This document shows, one piece after another, positions 24,463 through 32,269 of a stretch of 32,424 bases of DNA (position 1 is the first letter of the stretch; every line of letters begins with the position of its first letter). Below the pieces are notes generated by a model. The model made no database searches and was not told the origin of the DNA. It worked only from the letters and a program-made list of their open reading frames with translations. Position numbers and translations under genes: made by a program. Source of the DNA: a bacterium (GTDB taxonomy: Bacteria > SZUA-182 > DTGQ01 > JAFGSM01); the NCBI GenBank assembly GCA_016934595.1, contig JAFGSM010000170.1, forward strand, positions 1-32,424, given 5' to 3'.

Positions 24463-26069
24463 TCTTTTACCCCTATGACGTAAGCGCCATCAGGCGAGAG
24501 GGGGAAATTCCCCCCTGCTGGCCTTCCGAAGAACATGTACGCCGACTCCCAGGCCCCTTTACCCCCTTGCGCATTATTGGAACGGCTGATGCTTGTTACC
24601 CCGTTCGGGTCTTCGCTGTGTATGTATTCATATGAGGAATAGGGGCCTGTCTGTGGATCGTATGGAACGGGGCAGATATTGATCCCGGGAACAATTTCCG
24701 GTATGCCGGAAGGGAGCCACGACTGCAATTCCTGATATATGGTCTCAGGGATCTGCTTATAGATCATGTATCCTGTGCCGTATTGCAATGTAAAATTTTC
24801 ACCTCGCGCATTGGCGTCCCAAAAAAGCCAGCGTTTGTTTTCACGGTCATATCCCCTTATGGATTGCCAGTCATCCAGGAATTGTACGCAAAAATCATTG
24901 GCTGTATATGGATCATCAAGGTAGAAGGGGAGAAGGACCAACTGAGGAGATACTGAACATCCTATGGTATATAGGCAGGGGTGCGTACCGTTCAAAAATT
25001 CATCTATATTTACAAATCCGTCCAAATCATTTGTGTCTAGCCATTTTGGAAATATCCCGTTCGGATCGACCGCACCCTGCCATATATCATAGAGGATCTC
25101 CAGATAAAAAAGGGTATCGTTGGGATCAAAGGGCGGCGCAACGGCCTGGTCTATCCGGATGTCCCCAATCCTCGCTATATTTCTTTCCATTAGATCGATA
25201 GAAAAAGGGGGGATCAGATGGCTATTGGGATCGCCTTCTTCAGAGACTGTCAACTCGTATGAGCTGTTGCCATTGAGACCGTCTATAAAAAACCACCCGT
25301 CGATCCTTGAGGGATCAAGGGGGTATTCCAGGAATTCTCCTAAACTGTCCGTCATATCCTCCCTGGCGTCCGCCCCGTTTTTTACGGATATACGAATCCT
25401 GTTTATACCGTTTCCCTCCTGGTTTATAACACGCCCGTAAACCCCTCCCGACAGGGTCATACACGCAGGAGGCATAGCATGCATCCAGAACCTGTATATG
25501 AGCGCATTCGCATCCGCAGGGGACACACTGCCTGAAACGAACACAGGCTCAAGCTGCAGGGTATAGTATCCGTTCTGTGAACATTGCCAGGCATAGGAAC
25601 CGTTTTTGAGGTCCTGACCGCCCCATATATTGTTTACCCCCTTTGAATCGAAAAGTGACATGCGCACCTTGTTGTCCAGTTCCGTAACAGTATATACCTC
25701 TATGAAGAATTGATACTGAAACAGTTTCAGCCCATAGAAGTATATCCAGTCCCTGTCTGTGGCTGTATGGAACGTGCGGACCTGAGGCAGAACCTTTCCA
25801 TCGTCTATCTGAACGGCAACCGGTCTTGCCTGATCCGTGAGGTCGTCCGGCTCAAAACGGTCTGCGACCTTCGCTTCAATCTCTGAGGGGTCAACCTCTT
25901 CCATTTCCGGGGGTTGAATAACGTAAGGCTGGCTTATCCCGTCTTGTGCCGCAGCCCTCGAGTGAAAAAGGGAAATATCTGTTGTCAATAAGGCCACTGC
26001 AAGAAATAAAAATATATGAAGGTCATGTTTACAACACATTCTAAAGACATGTTTTTTTAAGGATTTCAT
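24459..26069 (-). CDS. Secreted multi-domain protein (PPC-like, carboxypeptidase-regulatory-like)
   Basis: The 536-residue exported protein has a signal peptide (hydrophobic 18-31, cleavage near AAA-QD). A region from FEPDDLTDQARPV through RTFHTATDRDWIYFY to GYYTLQL (72-173) resembles the pre-peptidase C-terminal fold. Next is a GGVYGRVINQEGNGINRIRI segment (208-290) like carboxypeptidase-regulatory beta-sandwich domains. Then comes an EF-hand-like loop DTNDLDGFVNIDEF (345-358). The C-terminal third, with WLFWDANARG and GTGYMIYK, is unassigned. DPN occurs four times. No protease active site is seen. It starts 12 bases after the upstream lipoprotein gene and overlaps the following one. Confidence 0.68.
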   Translation of the reverse strand: MKSLKKHVFRMCCKHDLHIFLFLAVALLTTDISLFHSRAAAQDGISQPYVIQPPEMEEVDPSEIEAKVADRFEPDDLTDQARPVAVQIDDGKVLPQVRTFHTATDRDWIYFYGLKLFQYQFFIEVYTVTELDNKVRMSLFDSKGVNNIWGGQDLKNGSYAWQCSQNGYYTLQLEPVFVSGSVSPADANALIYRFWMHAMPPACMTLSGGVYGRVINQEGNGINRIRISVKNGADAREDMTDSLGEFLEYPLDPSRIDGWFFIDGLNGNSSYELTVSEEGDPNSHLIPPFSIDLMERNIARIGDIRIDQAVAPPFDPNDTLFYLEILYDIWQGAVDPNGIFPKWLDTNDLDGFVNIDEFLNGTHPCLYTIGCSVSPQLVLLPFYLDDPYTANDFCVQFLDDWQSIRGYDRENKRWLFWDANARGENFTLQYGTGYMIYKQIPETIYQELQSWLPSGIPEIVPGINICPVPYDPQTGPYSSYEYIHSEDPNGVTSISRSNNAQGGKGAWESAYMFFGRPAGGNFPLSPDGAYVIGVKE

Positions 26070-26081
26070 ACGTTCACTTCC

Positions 26082-28238
26082 TCACTTCATTATCACACGG
26101 TCCCCGGCCCTGAGCCCGCGAAGGGCTTTTTTATGGGCAGGAAGCACAAGAGAATGCCCCCTGGTTGCCTCCTCAATCCTACCTTCGCCAATGATCTCCA
26201 AATCCCCTGCGAAGGCAGGCTTGGTTATCGTGGATTCATCCTCCCTGACCCTGTACACCCAGAGCTTCATACCCCTTTTTAGACGATCCTCTGTTCCGAG
26301 GTTTATCACAAAAGTCTCATCGTGTATCTGCACGATCTCCCCCTGTATCAGCGGGAACTCCTCAACAAGCCTCTGCGAAAGGCCCTTTGATACAAAATCT
26401 ATATCACCTGGTTCCTTCCAGTGGTTGTATATGTTTTGTATGCACAAAATCTCCTGTGTCTCCACATCGATTAACCTGGCATATATCTCAAGGCAGCGGT
26501 TCTGTCCATCCCAGTGTTCATAGAATGACCCTGCAAGCAGGACCTCCGCGCCTATGCACATCCCTATCCTGACGGCAGTATTAGGATCGATAGAACTCCC
26601 GCAGGCAAGGTTCAATTCGCGCATCACAGCATCGATCCTCTCCCTCTCCATGATCCTGAAACGTCCAGTGTCAAAAAGGGCTGCCCTTAATTTTTCTGTT
26701 ATATAAGCCACCGAGCCCTGAGCAGGCGGCGTGAATATGGGCATATCACCCTCCCGAACAATATTAAAGGGGAGGATTGCCATTGACCACCTTCTCCCGA
26801 TCCTTTCTGTTTCGGATACCCTGTATTCAACCCATACACTCCTGGGGGGTGAGATTCCCTTGCTGTCCTGAGCATATATGGTGATTGGATTTTTACCTTC
26901 CTCCAGTGGTATTGTCCGTGTAAAGGAGAAACGTATCACGTCCCCGGATATGTAAGAACGATATCTATGCAGAAGCCTTCGAAAACGTGGTATCAGGGCC
27001 TCTGATTCATCCCGCGAAAGGATCGATTCCTCATTGATCCAAACGTTCAGGATCTCCCTGCGTGATTCGACCCATCCGGTTATGACCACACGCGGTTCAA
27101 AAACCATAGACGGACAGGGTTCAACATGGATTACTGGGCCGTCCGCATCATTCATCGCAAAAAGGGGTATGACACGGTTCGCACATACCATAATCCCGCC
27201 TGACCTGGAAGGCGAGGCATCCTGCCGGAGATCCCACAGGGGGCGAATTACGCCCTGTGTGGCATTTCCTGCCCTGTCCAACGCATAAAAGGTTACAGGT
27301 GAATAACAGGGTACGCTTTTTTCAAATTCATATACATCCCCTTCTATATCCCCTTCATGCACTAAAGGCAACTCCTCATCAGCTATGATGAATCTTTCCA
27401 TCCCTGATGCATCGTATACAATCCCCCTGAGTGTGGTCATCGCGCCTTCAGGCGAAAGGTCCTCGTCTTCGCTGGATACCGGCGCAAACATGACTACCGG
27501 GCCTTGCTGGTCAAGGATCACACAGAGGCGACTTGCCGTGCGGTTGCCTGCAAGGTCTGTCGCCTCGAAATGCAATATATTCTCTCCGGTGTTCAGGGCT
27601 GCCTTTCTCTTAAAAGAAATGACAGGCTGGGCAAGGTCAACGAATAGCCGTTCACCCTGTATAACGATATCTGATACAAAGTAATCGTCCCTGGCCTCCC
27701 CCTCTATCGTATATACCGGTTGGGAGGTATAGATAACGGTATCCTCGCCATCCGTTGCCCCCGAAAAAGAGATGCAGGGTGGCGAATTATCAAGCCCTGT
27801 CCCCTCCAGCCATCGCCTCCTGGCCTCGTTGAGGTAATAGGTTGCCCTGGCTGAGTCTGCCGATGCCAGGGATTGCGAGAGTTCATCGATCGCCTCCTGT
27901 ATCAGTCCCTGGTTGAGGTATACGATACCAAGTTCCCTGTGCGGGAAGTAATCAATAAAGTGCATCCCGTATGTCCTTGCCATCCATTTGTCTTTCGAGT
28001 TCTGTCTTATGGCGGCACGGAACTCCGTCACCGCCTTATCCTGGCATCCGCCCCTGGCGTAAGCCAGGCCGCTTCGGTAGCCGCATTCCCAGTCGTAACG
28101 GCGCCTGCATTCTGAAGGAGGCTCATCGTGTAAGCAGGGTGCACGTTCTGCCACTGCGCAGCCTGATATAAAGGAAATCCCAAGGGCAAGAATAAGATAA
28201 ATGATACACATCTTGATGTATTCACTGCGCCTTTCCAT
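26082..28238 (-). CDS. Lipoprotein with TPR, Ig-like and CsgG/FlgT-like domains
   Basis: The 718-residue protein has a lipobox SFISGC (Cys near residue 27). TPR-like helices (about 50-140) contain ELGIVYLNQGLIQEAIDELSQ, in two parts. Two Ig-like modules include NILHFEATDLAGNRTAS and NPITIYAQDSKG. A CsgG/TolB-like domain has AILPFNI, RFRIMERERIDAVMRELN and LEIYARLIDVETQEIL. The C-terminal part (GEIVQIHDETFVINLG, then LRAGDRVIM) resembles the FlgT C-terminal beta domain. The frame is open up to ATG 28328, but that extension is the translation of a palindromic repeat (FFVIPAKART). I prefer ATG 28238, although its ribosome-binding site is weak and 28250 or 28211 are possible. Confidence 0.75.
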   Translation of the reverse strand: MERRSEYIKMCIIYLILALGISFISGCAVAERAPCLHDEPPSECRRRYDWECGYRSGLAYARGGCQDKAVTEFRAAIRQNSKDKWMARTYGMHFIDYFPHRELGIVYLNQGLIQEAIDELSQSLASADSARATYYLNEARRRWLEGTGLDNSPPCISFSGATDGEDTVIYTSQPVYTIEGEARDDYFVSDIVIQGERLFVDLAQPVISFKRKAALNTGENILHFEATDLAGNRTASRLCVILDQQGPVVMFAPVSSEDEDLSPEGAMTTLRGIVYDASGMERFIIADEELPLVHEGDIEGDVYEFEKSVPCYSPVTFYALDRAGNATQGVIRPLWDLRQDASPSRSGGIMVCANRVIPLFAMNDADGPVIHVEPCPSMVFEPRVVITGWVESRREILNVWINEESILSRDESEALIPRFRRLLHRYRSYISGDVIRFSFTRTIPLEEGKNPITIYAQDSKGISPPRSVWVEYRVSETERIGRRWSMAILPFNIVREGDMPIFTPPAQGSVAYITEKLRAALFDTGRFRIMERERIDAVMRELNLACGSSIDPNTAVRIGMCIGAEVLLAGSFYEHWDGQNRCLEIYARLIDVETQEILCIQNIYNHWKEPGDIDFVSKGLSQRLVEEFPLIQGEIVQIHDETFVINLGTEDRLKRGMKLWVYRVREDESTITKPAFAGDLEIIGEGRIEEATRGHSLVLPAHKKALRGLRAGDRVIMK

Positions 28239-28264
28239 CCTATTTTCCATCAGTAAATCGTGGG

Positions 28265-28338
28265 TTCTGGCTTTCGCCGGAATGACAAAAAATTGATTTT
28301 CATGCCCCTTTGTGAATCGAAGACTCATGGGCTTTTCA
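28265..28338. repeat. Composite palindromic repeat, copy E
   Basis: TTCTGGC-TTTC-GCCGGAA (28265-28282) is a typical GTCATTCCGGCGAAAGCC palindrome read on the other strand. It is followed by TGACAAAAAA and a second element nearly identical to 19864-19905. It lies between the CHAT gene and the lipoprotein gene and creates a false N-terminal extension of the latter. Confidence 0.9.
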
Positions 28339-28372
28339 CTATATTATCTTAACGGCACAATGTCTTTTGCCG

Positions 28373-30409
28373 TTACCTTTTATCTTCCATCCTTTTTTCA
28401 AAGGATGAGATGATTTGTTCGCCAAGCGCCCTGCCCGCATCCTTTATGTTATGCGGGTCAAAATATTGCGAAGCCCGCCCTGTTATGGCCGTCGTCTTTG
28501 TATCCACAAGGCGGAGGAACGCCTCTTTCCTCCGTGTTAATTGAGGAACGCGGCCAGGACGCTCGAATGTCTTTACGAACAGGATTCCGCGGGCATCAAA
28601 TATCTCGCCGAAAGAAAAACGGAGCTTATCTTCCGTGAGATTCAAGGCATTCAATTCCAGTTCCCTGATCACAAAATCGAGGCGCTGCCTTTCAACGACT
28701 GTATAGTCCGGCTGGCCATCAAAAAAAGTAATCAATTCCTCTATAAGCAGTTCCGTGTCTTTATCGCTTGCCACTGGATCGGAAGGTATAATACACAGTG
28801 TGTATTTCCCATGGAAAACCTTAGTGGATAAGGGAGGAAGGGCACCCTTGTCCAAAACTGAATTTGAAAGGTTGTGTCCCTTTCTCATTTTATCCATGAT
28901 CCGTTCGACGATCTCCCACTTCTTTTCCTCCCACTCAAGGTCTGTGTATTTATTATAGCCTCCTTTATCGTTGGTTGCCGGCCGGCCTTTATACCTAATG
29001 AAAAAAAGGAACATGAGCATGATCGCTATAACGCCGATGGCGATACCTTTGCCCAATCCCCTTGACAAATGCAATCCTTTCGATGATCTTGTGGTTATAC
29101 GACCGGAGGATTCCATGCTGTTGTAGCCGCTTCCATCTGAGGCAGGGACGGACGATGATTTTGCACGTGTATCCGCTGCGGCGCCGCAGGAAATCACTGC
29201 GGGTTGACCATCCGCCTGACCATCCTCCTGTATGTCCCGAACCTGGCGAAATTCTCCAGACTCCTTATATGTTTGCGCCTGCCTGAAATAGCAGGTTGTC
29301 GGGTCTCCATAAAGCATGTAATGCGCCCATTCAAGACCGTTTTTGCCATCTTCTTCGCCGCCCTGTATGAGCTGTATTCGTGCCTTCCGAAGCGCCTCGC
29401 CTATACTCGATGACTGGGTCATCAATTCGTAAAAATGGAGTCCAAGTGAGAGGCCGGAGATGTCACGCACATCCTGAAACGTGCCTATATAGTGCTGCAC
29501 GCCGGAGCGCAGAAAGGCGTTTACCAGATCATAGGCGTAGTAGCGGCCCCAGTCAACCTGATCCTTTTTTGACCATTCCGATGTCTGGCCGCTCTGACAG
29601 GCATTCGAGAATATCAAAGCAGGGAGCGGTCTTTTGCATCCCGCCAGCTCCATTATCCTTTGAGCGGTCAGAATGCCGTCTTCGAGCACCCAGCCGCTCA
29701 AATCCGGATTGTCCTGATTGTATTCTGCATGACCTGCATAATGGAGGATGTCGTATTCAAATAACTGCCTTGAGACCATCTTTGAATCTATGGATGTCGT
29801 TATTATATCGACATCCATAAGGTCCCCCCTGTTTTCCAGCTTTTTTAGAAGAAGGTCGCCTTCCTGATAGGATTTCGGCAGATCGTTTCTGGGGTCGGCA
29901 AGGATCAGCATCCTGAGCCTCCGGACCTCCGGTGACCTGACGCTCACCATGGGATGTGAGGTGTAAACCCTTCTTCCCATATTGAACCGCAGGCAGAAAA
30001 ACTGCTCGCCATCATAGGCAAGCTCCCAGGGTATATTGAGAAGGGATTCGCTGATTGTGAGGTAAAGGTTTTCAGAGCAGGCATCGGCAAGCCTTTTCTT
30101 GATCTGCACGGGAAAAACGCAGTTATACAAATCCATGCCCGCCTGCTGTAATCTTTTTGTTATACCTGCCTTGTCATATTCAGGGGAATAGGTGGAGGCA
30201 TACATGAGGGAATATATCTCAGCAGAGACGGCCTTGAGCCTTGAGGGAGAAACGCCGGTGTTTATATATGATTGGAGCGGGCCATCCTCCCCTTTCATCT
30301 TTTCCTCAAAAAAGATACTCAGTTTTTGGCCTGAGGCATCATACAGGATCTTGAGGTCTATAAACGTAATGCCGTATTGGCCCTTTGTATAAGGATTGGA
30401 AAGGCTCAT
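28373..30409 (-). CDS. CHAT-domain caspase-like protein with TM helix and CsgG-like domain
   Basis: This 678-residue protein has no signal peptide. A CHAT domain (about 110-375) has the expected dyad: His227 in ILHYAGHAEYN and Cys271 in LIFSNACQSG, with the usual tail AHYMLYGDPTTCYF. A Ser/Gly-rich linker leads to one membrane helix (about 454-471). The C-terminal part (about 530-670) resembles CsgG/TolB-like domains, with YTVVERQRLDFVIRELEL and FLRLVDTKTT. With an N-terminus inside the cell, the protease-like domain is cytoplasmic and the CsgG-like domain periplasmic. CHAT domains are cysteine proteases of the caspase clan; the substrate here is unknown, the adjacent anti-sigma factor being one candidate. 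It starts 13 bases after the anti-sigma gene. Confidence 0.85.
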   Translation of the reverse strand: MSLSNPYTKGQYGITFIDLKILYDASGQKLSIFFEEKMKGEDGPLQSYINTGVSPSRLKAVSAEIYSLMYASTYSPEYDKAGITKRLQQAGMDLYNCVFPVQIKKRLADACSENLYLTISESLLNIPWELAYDGEQFFCLRFNMGRRVYTSHPMVSVRSPEVRRLRMLILADPRNDLPKSYQEGDLLLKKLENRGDLMDVDIITTSIDSKMVSRQLFEYDILHYAGHAEYNQDNPDLSGWVLEDGILTAQRIMELAGCKRPLPALIFSNACQSGQTSEWSKKDQVDWGRYYAYDLVNAFLRSGVQHYIGTFQDVRDISGLSLGLHFYELMTQSSSIGEALRKARIQLIQGGEEDGKNGLEWAHYMLYGDPTTCYFRQAQTYKESGEFRQVRDIQEDGQADGQPAVISCGAAADTRAKSSSVPASDGSGYNSMESSGRITTRSSKGLHLSRGLGKGIAIGVIAIMLMFLFFIRYKGRPATNDKGGYNKYTDLEWEEKKWEIVERIMDKMRKGHNLSNSVLDKGALPPLSTKVFHGKYTLCIIPSDPVASDKDTELLIEELITFFDGQPDYTVVERQRLDFVIRELELNALNLTEDKLRFSFGEIFDARGILFVKTFERPGRVPQLTRRKEAFLRLVDTKTTAITGRASQYFDPHNIKDAGRALGEQIISSFEKRMEDKR

Positions 30410-30422
30410 TGCGCTTCCCTTT

Positions 30423-31166
30423 CTATGCTATTTTAATGGATACATCCCCGATGATCTGCCCGCCATCACGGATGCCGATCGTATAGTCGCCGGAAGGGAT
30501 GCCCTGGAATTGAAGTGGATTGTTTTCAAAGGTGGAGGAGCGAAGCAAGCGGCCTGACCTCATAAGCTCCACCCTGATCCTTTTGCCTTCTTTTTTTTCA
30601 GACAATGGAAAGACCTCGCATTGAATCGCGCACCTTCCCTCTTCCTCCTCCATGACCCGAACCCTGATCCTGCAGTCTTTGTAGGTTTTTAAAAATGGGG
30701 GCAGTGAGAGCGCCTTTTTATCGGAGCCGCCCCGCACAAGGGCAGGTATCAACCCATTCCAAAATGGGATATACTCTGCATCCGTTTTTATTAATGTGAG
30801 ATGTCCTCCGGCCCAGGCCAGGGAAATCCGCAGGGGTTCTATAACGGCGTCCAGGAAATTGCCTAACCCCTTTTTCTCTGTAACTACAGGTTCCATCCCT
30901 TCACGCACCCTGGATATCTCCGCCTTTTCCATCGCCTCTGATTCAACTACATCTATGACCAGCCTCAGACAGGAGGAACATTTCAAAAGATGCTCCTGAA
31001 CCCTTTCGTTTTCAGCATCAGGAAGACGGGATTCAAGATAAAGGGAGACCGTCTCATCGGAAAGGCAACTATTGCTGCTATCCTTGTCATGCCCTGTGTC
31101 TCCCCTCTTTTTCTCTTCCCTTGCAAAGGCATGATACATCAAATCTTCAAAAATTTTATCTTTCAT
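30423..31166 (-). CDS. Anti-sigma factor with zf-HC2 zinc finger
   Basis: The 247-residue protein has an N-terminal zinc-binding anti-sigma domain: LSDETVSLYLESRLPD followed by HLLKCSSC, giving Cys34, His59, Cys63 and Cys66. The C-terminal region ends in a beta-rich module (IRVELMRSGRLL, then GIPSGDYTIGIRDGGQ). I see no membrane helix, so unlike many ECF anti-sigma factors it appears cytoplasmic. It lies 141 bases downstream of the sigma gene and just before the CHAT gene, and presumably holds that sigma factor inactive. Confidence 0.82.
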   Translation of the reverse strand: MKDKIFEDLMYHAFAREEKKRGDTGHDKDSSNSCLSDETVSLYLESRLPDAENERVQEHLLKCSSCLRLVIDVVESEAMEKAEISRVREGMEPVVTEKKGLGNFLDAVIEPLRISLAWAGGHLTLIKTDAEYIPFWNGLIPALVRGGSDKKALSLPPFLKTYKDCRIRVRVMEEEEGRCAIQCEVFPLSEKKEGKRIRVELMRSGRLLRSSTFENNPLQFQGIPSGDYTIGIRDGGQIIGDVSIKIA

Positions 31167-31307
31167 TATGAATCCCCTATAAAAAAAGATATATAATTGA
31201 TCTATGACGTTTTTTCTTTATCTTTATAATATATAGAGACAAAAAATGGGGTTTTCCTTTCAGTTTACCAAAACCTGCCCCTGTGTTTTTAATGGTGCCA
31301 CGTTAAT

Positions 31308-31919
31308 CTATGAGTCATGGACGTTCATATACCTCTTTATCTTCTCTTCAGCCCTGTGTCTCAGAAGATGCGTATTCTCCAGGGAAGTGTTCATTACTCT
31401 GGATATCTCGTCTGGAGGCAGCTTCTCGAACCAATACAGCCTTGCAAAAAGCCTCTCCTGCCTGGATAATTTGTTTTCAACAATCGACATGATTCTTTCG
31501 AGTATCTCGTTCCTGCTTATCTCGTCAAACGTATCCCCTGATGAATGCATGCTGGTATCTTCAGACATAATGGGCGCCTCGTCAATAGATGTTTCCTGGG
31601 GGTGTCTTGTCAACGACCTGAGATATCCGGCTGCGGCATGACTTCCGCAAACCCTGAGCCAGGTCGCAAGCGAACATTTCCCCTCCCATTTTCTTAATAT
31701 ATAAAAGTCCTTTTCTATAAATGATGTCCAGACAACCTGCCTGCAATCGTCAACCTCCTCTGCAGCCAATATGGATGAATAACGAAAAACGGCCCTTTTC
31801 ACCACAGAGGAAACAAGCAGCGCGAACCGTTCATAGAAGATCTCCCATGCCCATTCCTTGCCGTTCATGCACTCACAGAGAAGATCCTTATCGGAAATAT
31901 CCTTATTGTGAAGGTTCAT
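31308..31919 (-). CDS. ECF-type RNA polymerase sigma factor
   Basis: This 203-residue sigma-70 family protein has only regions 2 and 4. Region 2 spans about 10-105: WAWEIFYERF, VDDCRQVVWTSFIEKDF and CSLATWLRVCGSHAAAGYLR. Region 4 spans about 145-198: LSRQERLFARLYWFEKLPPDEISRVMN and a recognition helix ENTHLLRHRAEEKIKR. A Ser/Asp/Glu-rich linker joins them. It is the first gene of the cluster and likely drives it, possibly including itself. Its probable ribosome-binding sequence GCGGGG lies in the arm of a hairpin (31927-31951). Confidence 0.88.
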   Translation of the reverse strand: MNLHNKDISDKDLLCECMNGKEWAWEIFYERFALLVSSVVKRAVFRYSSILAAEEVDDCRQVVWTSFIEKDFYILRKWEGKCSLATWLRVCGSHAAAGYLRSLTRHPQETSIDEAPIMSEDTSMHSSGDTFDEISRNEILERIMSIVENKLSRQERLFARLYWFEKLPPDEISRVMNTSLENTHLLRHRAEEKIKRYMNVHDS

Positions 31920-31926
31920 ACAAAAA

Positions 31927-31978
31927 TGCCCCGCTGTTGTTTATCGCGGCAGTTTCCCTTACAGGTTTTTTTCTGTAA
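31927..31978 (-). promoter_or_regulatory. Hairpins in the sigma-factor leader
   Basis: On the transcript TTACAG/CTGTAA (31978-31973 with 31964-31959) precedes TGCCGC pairing with GCGGGGCA (two-base bulge, 31951-31927). TTTTT and the ATG follow. The second hairpin would hide the likely ribosome-binding GCGGGG. Weak evidence. Confidence 0.3.
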
Positions 31979-32233
31979 ATACTCAATATGTTATGGGAAA
32001 ATAGGCTTCTAAACGATAATGAGTTATTATTTCCACAGGATATTGGGCAGTTACGTTTTGCTAAAGAATCGCCGATAGACATTGTTTAAAAAATATTCAA
32101 AATTTCAATTGGATAACCTAATAAATAATATAATATTTTGTTAAAAAATTCCAGTTTATTTTTAACAAATAACGCTGTTGCGTTGGAATTAACTAATTGA
32201 AAACAGAACTCCCTCATACATATTTTGTTCCAA

Positions 32234-32269
32234 TTGAGGGGCTATGGCTTTCCTGACATGGCCCCTCAA
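32234..32269. repeat. Perfect 13-base inverted repeat
   Basis: TTGAGGGGCTATG (32234-32246) pairs with CATGGCCCCTCAA (32257-32269), allowing one T-G pair, around a ten-base loop. No T-tract follows on the plus strand. It may be a terminator-like element, a protein-binding palindrome or the end of a mobile element outside the window. Confidence 0.7.

Noticed and set aside
32000-32040. Possible ECF promoter (GGAAAT ... CGTT) upstream of the sigma gene
   Set aside because: The spacing is about 13 bases, shorter than the usual 15-17 for ECF promoters, so I do not call it.
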